Of a DNA stretch of 64,000 nt, positions 10,830-22,989 are shown one piece after another. Below the pieces are notes generated by a model. It was not told the DNA's origin, made no database searches, and was given only the letters and a program-made list of their open reading frames with translations. The position numbers were made by a program, and so were the translations under genes. Positions within the stretch are counted from its first letter, which is position 1; the number at the start of each line of letters is the position of its first letter. The DNA is from Panax quinquefolius. Its lineage: Eukaryota > Streptophyta > Magnoliopsida > Apiales > Araliaceae. The stretch spans positions 55,914,812 through 55,978,811 of the forward strand of contig CM035170.1 in assembly GCA_020205615.1 (NCBI GenBank), given 5' to 3'.

Positions 10830-12712
10830 TGAAAGTAGTATGCACACAAGCCAATCATGTTTGATGATAAAGCATATACTTTGTAACAATATTATTCATT
10901 TATTAATAAAAAGTATTAATTTATTAAAGGCTTTTAATTATCTACATGATGCTATTTTATAATATGTGATAAACCCATAGTTTTAAGCAATGCTTTTAGA
11001 ATAATGATGATGATCATTCTAATGAGATCTAAATTCTTAGAAAGCTTAAAACTAAAATAGTTCCCAATCGTTGGATTACTAAATTGGGGATTAGTGAATC
11101 CGGATAGATTGGTACATACGTTGCTTGCTCATTGGATGAGGATGATTGATCTCATGATCATTTGTGTGGAGACACTAAAGCAAGTATGTAGGTGCTTATT
11201 AGAGAATAAGTTCATTTGAACGTGGCTCGCTAAGGAATACCTAATGGAGTTTTATTTGCTCGTCAATAGGAATTCCTCAGAGTGATAGTAGTACAAGTGA
11301 TCCTTGGACTTGAGATCATCATAGTATCTTGTGTATGATGAGTTATACTTTGACTTATTCCTTAAGACCCTTAGGGTATATCAAAGGGTATGCTTGGGTA
11401 TAATAAGTTGTACATGGAGATAATGTATGATCAATAAAGAATCTACCACTTCTAATAAAAGAAGAGAAATGTCCTATGTGATTCGATAAATGACAACCCA
11501 ATAGTCCTTGGCGGGCGAATGAAATTAGAAAGGAGTTTCTAATTTGCATTATTTGAGTTGTGCATTTAAGGATCGAAATACATATAATTAAATAAAATAA
11601 GACTTGTGATAAAGAATTCCATGTCTTATATTTAATTGGGACATTGTATGGTGGAAGGATTGAATTATGCGGTAACTATTTACTCAAAGGTTCTTTAATG
11701 ATTAATGTTGAAATCTATATTATCCGGAAAGTCGTTGATCGCTAGGAGGCTTATCCTATTGTAGAATAAATATTATTTAAATAAATTAATTGTTTAATTT
11801 ATTTATTTAAATAAGATTAGAATTGTTCTAATTGATTTATTCACAACCGGGTTTAATATGGAGAACCTAAAGGGTCACACCATAAAAGGAAGAATAATTA
11901 TTTAAGAAGTTAATGGCATAATCGTAATAATATAGTTAAGTATATTTAATTTAATCTATGGTGATAGAATAAATTAAATAGCTTAATATTTATTATTTAA
12001 TATTTTAGAAATATTAAATATAAATTAATAAGAGGAGTCTTATTAATATTATTACAATTATTATTATTTTAATTTCTAAAAGAGTTTAGGAATTAATTTA
12101 ATATAAGTACTCTCATTTATTCCTAATTGGATTAGGAAGGAAAATTAATTAAAGGAGTTTAATTAATTATCCCTAATAAGATTAGGGAGCTTAATTAATT
12201 AAAAGAATTTAATTAATTAATTAAAACCCAATTCCTTAATTGTTAAGGTGGGTTGCCCACATCTATAAATAAGAGGAGTCTTATTATGGGTGGGATGGGT
12301 TGTTGATTTTTTCAACATAATGCGTTATTCCAATTGTTGGGAGAGTACACCCTTTTCTATAGAGATAGAAAAACTAGGGTTTAGCCAACCACCCTACTTC
12401 TTGAATTTTCTTCTTCCTTGGTGGATCACCTCTAGAGGCCAAACATTTGGGTGGCTAACGTTGATCAAAAGAAGGAACCAAACCCGGTGGATTCAAGATT
12501 GAACGCGAAAGGATTTGGAGGTGAACTTGTACCTGAGGAAGCTCGATCTTCAAGGGTATGATTTTATTCTTTATCTTTTCGTTTAATTAATAATTGTGCA
12601 TAAAGGATGATCCGGGTTTTATGGTTTGTAAATATTTTTTAAACTCTGATTTTACCACGCTTCCGCATTTTTATGCAATTTGATTGCGTCCATGAATATT
12701 ACAAACCTAACA
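10830..12712 (+). mobile_element. Solo LTR of the copia family C (1,883 bp), TSD GTTTT
   Basis: It starts TGAAAGTAGTATGC and ends ACAAACCTAACA. GTTTT flanks it at 10825-10829 and 12713-12717, so by itself it is a textbook solo LTR. It is nearly identical to the LTRs at 20566-22444, 25582-27473 and 32817-34697. Within it a TATA box lies at 12263-12272, and a leader with a 70-codon ORF (12290-12502) follows. The right flank (12713-15108) occurs again after the C1 3' LTR, which is discussed in the findings. Confidence 0.88.
12263..12272 (+). promoter_or_regulatory. TATA box of copia LTR
   Basis: CTATAAATAA lies in the context CCCACAT...GAGGAG, about 450 bases before the LTR end, as expected for the U3/R boundary. 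The same box is at 21998-22007. In the C2 LTRs it is changed to CTATTAATAA. Confidence 0.6.
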
Positions 12713-13255
12713 GTTTTGACCCATATTGATCAAGGAGGATGAGTGAGTCTTGTTCTTAATTGCACGGTATAATTGTTGGATATTATTTTGTTCTGAATGA
12801 ATAAGATTCCAATTCATTTATTGGAAATGAATTTATATTATTGTGTGAAAGTTCAAGATAATTAGTGTCTTTCCCACCTTTCAAGTGTTTTATTCTTCAC
12901 CATGAGTCTTTTAGTTGCCACTTTGCTAATGTAATTTTTAATTGAGATGATATGAAAACTATGATGTGAAATATGATATAAAAATGTAAATTGTCTTGAA
13001 TAAATATTTTTTAAAATTTCTTAATTTATTTAGTTAAGCATCTCATCTTTCATATTTTAATTAATATTATGTAAAACAAATCATTCACTAATTTTAAAAT
13101 GATTTAGGAATTAAAAATTTAAGATATCTTTTGAAAAGTGTCAAAGTGTTCTATTTTTAATTTATGTATATTTATTTCATTAAATATATTCACAATCTAA
13201 TAATTTTTCGCATCACAATATATCTTTTATTTTTATAACTTTTTATTGGTTTCCA
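12713..13255. other. Spacer between copia LTR and gypsy LTR (first copy)
   Basis: AT-rich sequence with no ORF or RNA gene recognised. It is nearly identical to 22445-22989 and represents the DNA into which the copia element inserted (starting with the TSD GTTTT). Confidence 0.7.
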
Positions 13256-13778
13256 TGTGAGACCCAAGATTTTATGAATAAATATTTAATTTTCTCGAAA
13301 TAATTTTTTTTGAATATTATGGTGTGAATTTGATATAATGTTATAGTTGTGGGTAGTATTTATAAATTTTGCAAAGTATGCAAGTTGTTATATAATATTC
13401 GATTGGTCGGGGAATATTCTTTTTGTCAGGGAATATTCGTACGACGGTACAATCATTGGTAGACCCCACAACAGAATTATTGTCAAAATGAGAAAATGAC
13501 AAAAATATTTTTATGAAATAACGGCAGAAGTTTTACCACTAATACTGTTGAACTACTCGGTAGTAAAAGTATAGTAATGCGCGTGGTTGCATAGTAGCAC
13601 ATGGTATTGATTATTGATGCTTATGTGATAAGTCACCCGCTTTTGTTTTATTGGTATTATTAATGTAATAAAATGTAAAAAGATTTTATATAAAACATAA
13701 TACTTTTATAAAGTTATTCTATAAATAAATCAATCTGGACCGCTTCATGAGTTAGTTACTATACGCAATTCCATTTTT

Positions 13779-13788
13779 CTATAAATAG
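13779..13788 (+). promoter_or_regulatory. TATA box of gypsy LTR (duplicate copy)
   Basis: CTATAAATAG is followed after about 60 bases by the purine-rich leader word AGAGAGAAAGAAGAAAAG. The same arrangement is seen at 23510, 37784, 47168 and 61781. Confidence 0.65.
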
Positions 13789-13978
13789 AAGATCATTCCT
13801 TCATTATTTCTTACGAATTCACTGAAACTCTAGAGAGATAAACTATAGAGAGAAAGAAGAAAAGTATTATGTTATTTCACTACTCATATATCTAGTACTC
13901 TTCTTCTTAAGGTAGGGGATATTATTTGTTGTATTCGTAAGGCGTATTCTTTCTTTCTTATTCATGAAGAGAACTTCA

Positions 13979-14470
13979 GTTATTCCATTCTTTATTATTC
14001 TGTTGGAATAACTCAGATATCGCTGGATACCCTATACTTGGTGAAATTCTTCTCATTATTCCATTATTTATTATTATGTTGGAATAACTTTGTCTCGCAA
14101 AATCTTTGCATACATGGTGAAATTCTTCTATTATTCCATTCTTATTATTCTCATTGGAATAACTTTTGTTTATCTTGAGTACCGCATACATGGTGAAATT
14201 CTTCTAATATTTCGTTTTTATTATTCGTCGGAATATCACGTCTGCGTGCGCTTACCATACACGGTTCCATTATTTATTATTCTCGCTTTAATATCCTGTC
14301 ATGCGGCGTTCTGCTTTGGGACACAGTTCCATTATTTATTATTCATTGGAATATCATATGCATGCGTTTTCTGTGGGACTGGTTTAGATTATATATTATT
14401 CTGTTAGAATAACTTTTTCTGTGAGGTCTATCGCATGCATGGTGATTTCTTTTGTTATTCCATTCTTTAT
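13979..14470 (+). repeat. Tandem hairpin array in gypsy LTR leader
   Basis: About seven imperfect units of roughly 65-75 bp are present. Each contains TATTCCA ... TGGAATA as an inverted repeat around a T-rich loop (TTCTTTATTATTC). The first unit has a perfect 9-bp stem, GTTATTCCA at 13979-13987 and TGGAATAAC at 14004-14012. The array starts about 190 bp after the TATA box, so it should be transcribed. Equivalent arrays lie in all long gypsy LTRs of this window. Confidence 0.75.
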
Positions 14471-15523
14471 TATACTCGGTTGGTTAAAACTTTGACTTAT
14501 ATACTCCATAAAATTAGTGGAATATCCTTGATATTTGCGATTCATCCAAATCTTTCATGGAAATATTCTTACGAGCATTCTTGAATTTTACTCTACAAAG
14601 CGATGATCATGTTGACAATTTGGACGTTATCGGTTCCTAGATAAATTAATTCTTGAACTTATTTTATTGAATTCTTATATCATTGTCATCATCCTCATGT
14701 TTATATTATGTTGAAAGTCATTTGTGGCTCAGTGCATATGATGGACTTGGTATGATTATGACCGAGGATTATTCGGTATAATCATAACCGTAATGTTACA
14801 AATGATGTGGAAAAAGTCCTCATTGGCCCGTAGTGCATTGATGGACAGTTTTTGGTATGATTATGGCTATGAATTCTCTTCGGCCAAGGGTGCAAAGATG
14901 AATTGTTTTATGGCATGATCAGGACCGTTGATGAAAACACGATTATCTTTGGCCCGTAGTGCATGGATAATTGTGGTCGTGATACTAAAGAATATCCTTG
15001 GCCGTAGTGCAGGGGTGATTCGATGATGTGGATTATTTATTAAGTTGAGTCCCAGCGATAAAAGTGATGAAAAACCTTTTAAATCATAAAAGATAGTAGA
15101 TTTTATTCACGGTCTCCAGCCACACTTATGCACGGTCAAAAAGTGAAGCAGCATGAGTCAGTTTAAAAGAAAACCGGACATAATGATGCAGCACGCAAAT
15201 CAAGGCTGGTTTGTTATTCCAGCGCACAGAAAACGAGGCAAAGGAAATCATGCATGCAATCCGGTTTTTTGATAAGGCGCACGGAAATCGAGGACAATTA
15301 ATTATTAACAATCATTAATGTAATATGATTATCTAATGATTGCTAATGATTATCCAATGATTATATATATATATATTGACAGTGCACGAAAAATTTGAAG
15401 CAGCACATTCTTTTTTACATGCATGCACGGAATTCAATAACGGCAAACAAAAAAAAGGCAGTACACGAATATTAAAGGACACCAACCGTAATATATATTA
15501 TATATATAATAATATTTACGGTA

Positions 15524-15554
<31 letters not shown>

Positions 15555-15575
15555 ATAATATTTTAATAATTTTAT

Positions 15576-16320
15576 AATTAAAATAAAAGGTTTATTTTAA
15601 TCTTAAAATAAAAAGTTTATTTTAATATTAAAATAAAAAGGTTTATTTTAATTTTAAAATTAGAATTTCATGCTAACTAATTAGAGTTGGAATTGGATTC
15701 CATAATAACTAATTGGAGTTGAAATTGGATTTTATTTTTCCTAAAATAAAGGAGTTTATTTGTGAATAGGAAAGTAAATCCATCTTTCCTTAAATAAAGG
15801 AGTTTGTTTAGATATGAAATAAGATTTCATATTATTCAAAATAAAATGAGTTTATTTGTGAATAGGAAAGAGAATCCTAATTTCCTTAAATAAAGGAGTT
15901 TATTTAAATATGGAATAAGATTTCATATTATTCAAAATAAAGGAGTTTATTTGTGAATAGGAAAGAATATCCGTGTTTCCTTTAAATAAAAGATTTTTTT
16001 TTTTCATGGAATTGGATTCATAATTAATTAAAATAAAAGAGTTTATTTTAATTAAATTTTTTTTTATTACATGGAATTGGATTCCATAATTAATTAAAAT
16101 AAAAGAGTTTATTTTAATTAAAGATTTTTTTATATATATATACGGAATTGGATTCCATAATTAATTAAAATAAAGGAGTTTATTTTGATTAAAATTTTGA
16201 TTAAAATAAAATAGTTTATTTTATTCAAAATTGAATAAATTAAAATAAAATAGTTTTATTTTGATTTAAATTTGGATTAAAAATAAAGGAGTTTATTTTG
16301 ATTCAAAATAGATTTTATAC
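15576..16320 (+). repeat. Tandem repeats in copia leader (C1)
   Basis: The words AAAATAAAGGAGTTTATTT and ATGGAATTGGATTCCAT recur many times, with units of about 18-70 bp. Each unit juxtaposes AAATAAA and TTTATTT, and GGAATTGGATTCC is itself palindromic. The homologous, shorter array in C2 is at 27915-28470, so copy number differs between the two elements. No protein is encoded. Confidence 0.75.
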
Positions 16321-17080
16321 TAACTAAATTTGCCCATTAAATGATATCAATATATATATTAAATGTTTATTATTCATGAGATGAATATTATTTATTGATG
16401 CATATGGTGATGTGTATGATAATAAATGGGATTGATTATGGACTATTGACCAATGCGATTGGATTTTATTTTAGTTGGATGCATGAATGTATGGGTTTTA
16501 TTTAATGGGGTCTCACAGCGTTACCTCGTCTTCTCTAATTTTTTCTTAATGTAAATTCTAACTCCCTCCTATGTACTTCCCCTTGACTGCTGATCAAGGT
16601 TTCTATTTATTTTAAATAGTTTTGTAATAGGAATAGTTAGAATTAATTTTGAAAAATTAGAGATCAAGGAGCAAGGAGCTTGAAGACCCGTTTGTTATGG
16701 AGCCCGGTTTAAATGTAATAGTTATATTTAAATATTATTTCTTGCACCCCTAGGGTTTGACATTTTGGTTCACTTGGTGGCTCTAGTGAACCAAACTAGA
16801 ATAAAAGTCCATAATCAATCCGGGGTAGAATATAGTATTCTATATGCATGCTTATACTATATATATATTATATATTATGCAAACATGCTTCGCATGTTAA
16901 TTAATATAATGACGCGTATTTTATATATATATATGTGCATGCTAAAAACAAGATGAGACAAATTAATAACAAACCCCTCAATTTTTTATATTAAGTCCTA
17001 AGCGTTCAAAGATATTTGGAATATCGAACGTCGCCTTCTAGCATGATAAAATTAATAGAGTATTAAATATTTAATATGAG

Positions 17081-17378
17081 TTTGTTGTGTCACCACAAGG
17101 CAAGTATTAAGTATTTAAGATGTTAATTTATCACATTTGATGCTTATAAAGAAAATTGAACAATATTATTTTGTTGTGTCACCACAAGGATGATATTTTT
17201 CTTTTTTTGAATATATGGAGTGCTAGGTTGGACTTAACTTGGATAATTTTGATTCGGATGTGCCACCACTTGATCAAAATAATCTAAGAGGCAAAATACA
17301 AGGAGTTGCATAGTTGATGTAATTGACAAAAGTTGTCTACCTATTTATTTATATATAGTTTGTTGTGTCACCACAAGG
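17081..17378 (+). repeat. Three copies of TTGTTGTGTCACCACAAGG in C1 leader
   Basis: Copies lie at 17082-17100, 17171-17189 and 17360-17378. A related GTGCCACCACTTG is at about 17260. Each has a TTGTG/CACAA inverted core. The same three copies occur in C2 at 29225, 29314 and 29502. They lie in the non-coding part upstream of the gag ATG (17580). Confidence 0.8.
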
Positions 17379-17579
17379 CTATATACATTTGAAATGGGAT
17401 CCTTATTCTCACTAGCAAATCTTTAATTAGATTTTTAGAACTATATAAGTGAGGTAATATAGTTTGAAGAAAATAGTGGGAGATACCAATTTAAAACAAG
17501 ACCTAATTTATTTTGGTAATTAATAAAAGAATGTATGTTAAAATGTTGTTAATTACAAATTCATTTACGAAATTTTACA

Positions 17580-18365
17580 ATGTCTAAATTACAATCATCT
17601 GCGAAGCATATTAGATGCTAAATTAATCGGAATCAATTAAACGGATTGGTTAAGGAATTTGAGAATAGTTCTCATGGTTTGAAAAGTTATCTTATGTCCT
17701 TAATCGCCTATCCTCAAGAATGGTTGCGATAATGCCTCGAGGAAGACATTGCTACTTTTAGAAAGTGGCAAGATGATGCACGATTGGCTCAATGCATCAT
17801 GCTTTCGCATCTATGAGTAACGAGCTTCATCGATGTGAAACTATGGATGCTTCTACTATATTTACGCACATCAAGTAGTTGATGGTGAGGAAAGTAGGGC
17901 CGATAGATATCAAATATCTAAGGAGCTCTTCCGATCTAGAATGGCCAATGGCACTAAAGTATGCATAAAAAGTTCTTAACATAATCAATTTGATTGATCA
18001 ATTAGGACAACCGGTTTTGTCATGGATGTAGAGTTGAGCCAAGATTTGATCTTGCACTCACTCCGGGACTCCTTTCACAATTGTTGTGAATTTTTCATAT
18101 GAACAAGCTAGATATCGACCTCACCGATTTGCTTAACATATTGAAAAAGGTTGAGAGTCACTTTCCAACCAAGAAAGATCAAGTCTTCTTGGTAGGGGCC
18201 AAAGGATCTTCCGAAAAGAAGAACGATTCAAAGAAGGTATATAGAAAGGCATAAACAAAGGATAATAAGAACAAAATTGATACGGATAGCAAAGGAGTTT
18301 GCTTCCACTGCTATAAGCACGACACCTTTGGAAAGAAAGCTGCGAAAGCATCTTGCGAGGCTAAC
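17580..18365 (+). pseudogene. Ty1/copia gag (C1)
   Basis: An ATG at 17580 opens MSKLQSSAKHIRC and then a stop. Recognisable pieces follow in changing frames: NGLVKEFENSS, FRKWQDDARLAQCIMLSHL, the segment ending in FHMNKLDIDLTDLLNILKKVESHF, and a Lys-rich stretch leading to a zinc knuckle (GVCFHCYKHDTFGKKA, 18294 onward). The knuckle is degenerate: the Cys pair is visible but the His/last Cys are not in register. Order and spacing match copia Gag. Numerous stops and frame changes make it non-functional, and the C2 copy shows many of the same lesions. Confidence 0.75.
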
Positions 18366-18440
18366 CAAAGAAGCTTAGTGAAGTTTCTATTTAATACAAA
18401 TTTGTTCATGATTGAAATAAATTTTTCTTTAAGTCAAGGT

Positions 18441-19450
18441 TCTACTTGGGTATTGGATACCGACTTTGGTTATCATAAATATAGATTTATGAAGGGACCA
18501 AGCAGAAGTAGAAAGCTAAACAAATATAAGTAATCCTATGTGCGGGAAATGTAGCAAAGGTTGCCATATTAGCCATAGAAACTTATAGTTTAGCGATGCC
18601 TACGGGCAAATCTATTAAGTCAATAAGTTGTTATTGTATTCCAATTCTTGTTAGAAACATTATTTCCATTTTATTGTTGGACAATAAATCTTTGGTATTA
18701 TAATTAAGAACAATTGTTGTTCTATTTATAATAATAATGTTTTGTATAGAACTGGAATATTACTTAATAAATTTTATATACTTGACTTACGTGAAAATTT
18801 TTTTTTGCAAATTGAACAAACTAGTATAAGAAAAGGAGATGATCATTCAAAGAGTTGAATGTGTGTATTTGCTGAAATACAATTGTGAATTATTTGAAAG
18901 GTTCAAAGAATTCAGAAATGAAATAAATTGGCAAAGTATTAAGATTCTTTGATTAGATCAAGGAATAAATACTTTTGCAATAAGTTTCTAGATCATCTCA
19001 AATGGTTTTCTCATAATGGACACCTCCTGATACGCAATAATTGATTGATGTATCTGAATGAAAAAATGTACCTTGTTGGACATGGTGCGGTCCATAATGA
19101 TTTTACCGACATTCCAGTATTCTTCTGGGATCATGTCCTAGAAATGGCTGTATATCTACGGAAAAGGTAACCTCAAAATCCGATCCCAAGACTCCATAAA
19201 AGTTATGGATGGGAGGATTCCTATCTTAAGTATGTTAAGATAAGGGTTGTCCAAATTTATGTGAAAAGGTTTCAAAGGATAAGCTTGGGACAAGATTTGA
19301 CAAGTCTTGATTTGTGGGACATCCTAAAGTAAGTTTAGGGTATATATTCTATAATCCTACTTAGCAAAAGGTGTTTGTTACGAAACACGTTGCCTTCTAA
19401 GATAAAGGTGTTTATCATTGAAGGGCTAGTGGGAGGATTATAGATCTTGA
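18441..19450 (+). pseudogene. Ty1/copia protease and integrase C-terminal remnant (C1)
   Basis: The protease reads TWVLDTDFGYHKYRFMKGP. Copia proteases have WVLDTGC here, so the catalytic DTG is DTD. RNIISILLLDN and a copia GAG-pre-integrase-like region follow to about 18980. From about 19020 the integrase end is recognisable (YLVGHGAVHNDFTDIPVFFW, VLEMAVYLRKR, later SYGWEDSYLKYVK and the region ending VFIIEGLVGG). The catalytic D,D part of the integrase core is not found, which indicates an internal deletion. Several stops are present. The C2 copy at 30589-31600 has the same gene content. Confidence 0.7.
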
Positions 19451-19499
19451 AAAGTTCATGATCCACAAAACACTATAAAGTCAAATAAGAGGAACCTAT

Positions 19500-20540
19500 A
19501 GATAGACCTATTGTACCACAAACCGAATCGTAAATGCGAATAGTACCAAAGATACCTAGGAGGTATGGATTCATCATAGATAATGATGATGAGGTACACA
19601 TCATAGAAGATGATGATCCAGAGTTACATTCGATGAGGTAAGACTTCTAGTGTGTACAAAAGGGTCAGTGGGAGCGTCGTGAAATTTCTAGTATTATATG
19701 TTGATATACTACGGATGAGGAATAACATACCAATGCTACAATCAGTAAAGATAAAGTTGTCTAAACAATCGTCCATGAATGATTTGGGAAGAGTATCATT
19801 ATTGGGGATAAAATCTATATAGATAGATTTAAAAGGATGCTCGACTTAACCCAAGGAACGTATAATCATTTGATGCTAAAGTTGTTTAGCATGGCAAACT
19901 CCAAGAGATGTCTCATGTCGATGAGCTATGGAGTGAATCTCTCTTAATAGTCCCCATAGACTCCAAAAGAGAGATCGCATGAGTGACAATCATGTATGCA
20001 ATGAAATATACGAGACCTGATGTCGATCGGTCATATTCTGGAGAAGTTCACTATGAGTAAGTGAAAAACATCTTAAAGTTCTTAACCGGCACTAAGGATG
20101 TGAGCATACATGGTGGGTCTGAATTAAAACTAGAGGGCTTAACAGACTCAAGTTTTTCAGACAGACCAAGACGACAGATAAATCCACTTTAAGGTAAAGG
20201 GTTACCTTGAACAATTGAATGCGATGAATTGAAAGGTTCCAAACAAAGAAAGAGTTCTTGGTTTAGTGATAAAGACAAAGTATATAGCTATAAATGAAGT
20301 TTGAAAGTTGATTGTTTGGATTAAAAGTTCATTACAGAACTAGGAATAGTTCCTAAGTCTCATCTTGGATCTAAACATGTGTTGTGGCACTTTCATTTGA
20401 TTATTAGAATCATTGAAAGATGGGAAATCACTATAGAGATAGTGGACTCTCAAGAACAACATTACATATCCATTAACTAAAGCTTATCCAACAGCAGGAT
20501 AGTCGTCACTTAGAGAAGAAGAGTATAAGATACCATGACG
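19500..20540 (+). pseudogene. Ty1/copia RT end and RNase H remnant (C1)
   Basis: A linker with the copia-type signature RRYGFIIDNDDEVHIIEDDD (near 19560-19620) is followed, after loss of most of RT, by the catalytic-box region FLVLYVDILRMRNN. In copia RT this is YVDD, and here one Asp is missing. RMLDLTQGTY comes next. RNase H is recognisable as ELKLEGLTDSSFSD (near 20120), ELGIVPKSHLGSKHVLWHFH (20340-20400) and IIERWEI. All are in shifting frames with stops. The RNase H end is directly followed by the polypurine tract and LTR, as in copia elements. Confidence 0.75.
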
Positions 20541-20550
20541 ATTGGCTTTA

Positions 20551-20565
20551 GTGCAAGTGGGAGAT
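20551..20565 (+). other. Polypurine tract of C1
   Basis: GTGCAAGTGGGAGAT immediately precedes the 3' LTR start TGAAAG. The identical tract precedes the C2 3' LTR at 32802-32816. It would prime plus-strand synthesis. Confidence 0.8.
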
Positions 20566-22444
20566 TGAAAGTAGTATGCACACAAGCCAATCATGTTTGA
20601 TGATAAAGCATATACTTTGTAACAATCTTATTCATTTATTAATAAAAAGTATTAATTTATTAAAGGCTTTTAATTATCTACATGATCTTTGTTTTATAAT
20701 ATGTGATAAACCCATAGTTTTAAGCAATGCTTATAGAATAATGATGATGATCATTCTAATGAGATCTAAATTCTTAGAAAGCTTAAAACTAAAATAGTTC
20801 CCAATCGTTGGATTACTAAATTGGGGATTAGTGAATCCGGATAGATTGGTACATACGTTGCTTGCTCATTGGATGAGGATGATTGATCTCATGATCATTT
20901 GTGTGGAGACACTAAAGCAAGTATGTAGGTGCTTATTAGAGAATAAGTTCATCGAACGTGGCTCGCTAAGGAATACCTAATGGAGTTTTATTTGCACATC
21001 AATAGGAATTCTGTAGTGATAGTAGTCTAAGTGATCCTTGGACTTGAGATCATCATAGTATCTTGTGTATGATGAGTTATACTTTGACTTATTCCTTAAG
21101 ACCCTTAGGGTATATCAAAGGGTATGCTTGGGTATAATAAGTTGTACATGGAGATAATGTATGATCAATAAAGAATCTACCACTTCTAATAAAGAAGAGA
21201 AATGTCTATGTGATTCGATAAATGACAACCCAAAGAGAGTCCTTGGCGGCGGGTAATGAAATTAGAAAGGAGTTTCTAATTTGCATTATTTGGAGTTGTG
21301 CATTTAAGGATCGAAATACATATAATTAAATAAAATAAGACTTGACAATGAATTCCATGTCTTATATTTAATTGGGACATCAGATGGTGGAAGGATTGAA
21401 TTGTCACGGTAACTATTTACTCAAAGGTTCTTTAATGATTAATGTTGAAATCTATATTATCCGGAAAGTCGTTGATCGCTAGGAGGCTTATCCTATTGTA
21501 GAATAAATATTATTTAAATAAATTAATTGTTTAATTTATTTATTTAAATAAGATTAGAATTGTTCTAATTGATTTATTCACAACCGGTTTAATATGGAGA
21601 ACCTAAAGGGTCACACCATAAAAGGAAGAATAATTATTTAAGAAGTTAATGGCATAATCGTAATAATATGTTAAGTATATTTAATTTAATCTATGGTGAT
21701 AGAATAAATTAAATAGCTTAATATTTATTATTTAATATTTTAGAAATATTAAATATAAATTAATAAGAGGAGTCTTATTAATATTATTACAATTATTATT
21801 ATTTTAATTTCTAAAAGAGTTTAGGAATTAATTTAATATAAGTACTCTCATTTATTCCTAATTGGATTAGGAAGGAAAATTAATTAAAGGAGTTTAATTA
21901 ATTATCCCTAATAAGATTAGGGAGCTTAATTAATTAAAAGAATTTAATTAATTAATTAAAACTCAATTCCTTAATTGTTAAGGTGGGTTGCCCACATCTA
22001 TAAATAAGAGGAGTCTTATTATGGGTGGGATGGGTTGTTGATTTTTTCAACATACGTTATTCCAATTGTTGGGAGAGTACACCCTTTTCTATAGAGATAG
22101 AAAAACTAGGGTTTAGCCAACCACCCTACTTCTTGAATTTTCTTCTTCCTTGGTGGATCACCTCTAGAGGCCAAACATTTGGGTGGCTAACGTTGATCAA
22201 AAGAAGGAACCAAACCCGGTGGATTCAAGATTGAACGCGAAAGGATTTGGAGGTGAACTTGTACCTGAGGAAGCTCGATCTTCAAGGGTATGATTTTATT
22301 CTTTATCTTTTCGTTTAATTAATAATTGTGCATAAAGGATGATCCGGGTTTTATGGTTTGTAAATATTTTTAAACTCGATTTTACCACGCTTAGCATTTT
22401 TTTACGCAATTTGATTAAGTCCCATGAATATTACAAACCTAACA
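20566..22444 (+). mobile_element. 3' LTR of copia C1 (1,879 bp)
   Basis: It starts TGAAAGTAGTATGC and ends CAAACCTAACA, followed by GTTTT (22445-22449). That is the same 5-bp TSD that flanks the solo LTR at 10830-12712. TATA box at 21998-22007. It is nearly identical to the other three copia LTRs, the differences being clustered at a few short GC-containing spots. Confidence 0.88.
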
Positions 22445-22989
22445 GTTTTGACCCATATTGATCAAGGAGGATGAGTGAGTCTTGTTCTTAATTGCACGGT
22501 ATAATTGTTGGATATTATTTTGTTCTGAATGAATAAGATTCCAATTCATTTATTGGAAATGAATTTATATTATTGTGTGAAAGTTCAAGATAATTAGTGT
22601 CTTTCCCAGCCTTGTGCGTGTTTATTCTTCACCAGTAGTCTTTTAGTTGCCACTTTGCTAACAGAATTTTTAATTGAGATGATATGAAAACTATGATGTG
22701 AAATATGATATAAAAATGTAAATTGTACTGAATAAATATTTTTTTAAAATTTCTTAATTTATTTAGTTAAGCATCTCATCTTTCATATTTTAATTAATAT
22801 TATGTAAAACAAATCATTCACTAATTTTAAAAATGATTTAGGAATTAAAAATTTTAAGATATCTTTTGAAAAGTGTCAAAGTGTTCTATTTTTAATTTAT
22901 GTATATTTATTTCATTAAATATATTCACAATCTAATAATTTTTCGCATCACAATATATCTTTTATTTTTATAACTTTTATTGGTTTCCA
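22445..22989. other. Spacer between copia LTR and G2 (second copy)
   Basis: Near-identical copy of 12713-13255, starting with the TSD GTTTT and ending TTCCA directly before the gypsy LTR start. No gene or RNA is recognised. Confidence 0.7.

Larger units (their letters stand above)
13256..15108 (+). mobile_element. Gypsy LTR, truncated duplicate of the G2 5' LTR
   Basis: It starts TGTGAGACCC after TTCCA, as at 22990, and runs parallel to 22990-24842. At 15108 it breaks off in the middle of the LTR (after ATTTTATTC) and continues as copia internal sequence. A TATA box lies at 13779-13788 and a hairpin repeat array at 13979-14470. A second set of repeats around the word GGCCCGTAGTGCAT lies near 14725-15010. 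The end of the LTR and any internal region are missing. Confidence 0.8.
15109..20565 (+). mobile_element. Copia C1 internal region, 5'-truncated
   Basis: From about 15576 to 20565 this parallels C2 from about 27905 to 32816. The 5' LTR and primer binding site are missing: 15108 joins gypsy LTR sequence to C1 leader sequence. The first 470 bases (15109-15575) are leader DNA with no clear counterpart in C2 apart from short words, and contain several TA-rich stretches (15480-15560). Gag, protease, integrase-end, RT-end and RNase H remnants follow in copia order, ending with a polypurine tract and the LTR at 20566. Confidence 0.8.

Noticed and set aside
11355..11549. Minus-strand ORF repeated in the copia LTRs (also 26106-26303)
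   Set aside because: It recurs only because the LTR copies are nearly identical. No domain, no start context, and it is not open in all copies.
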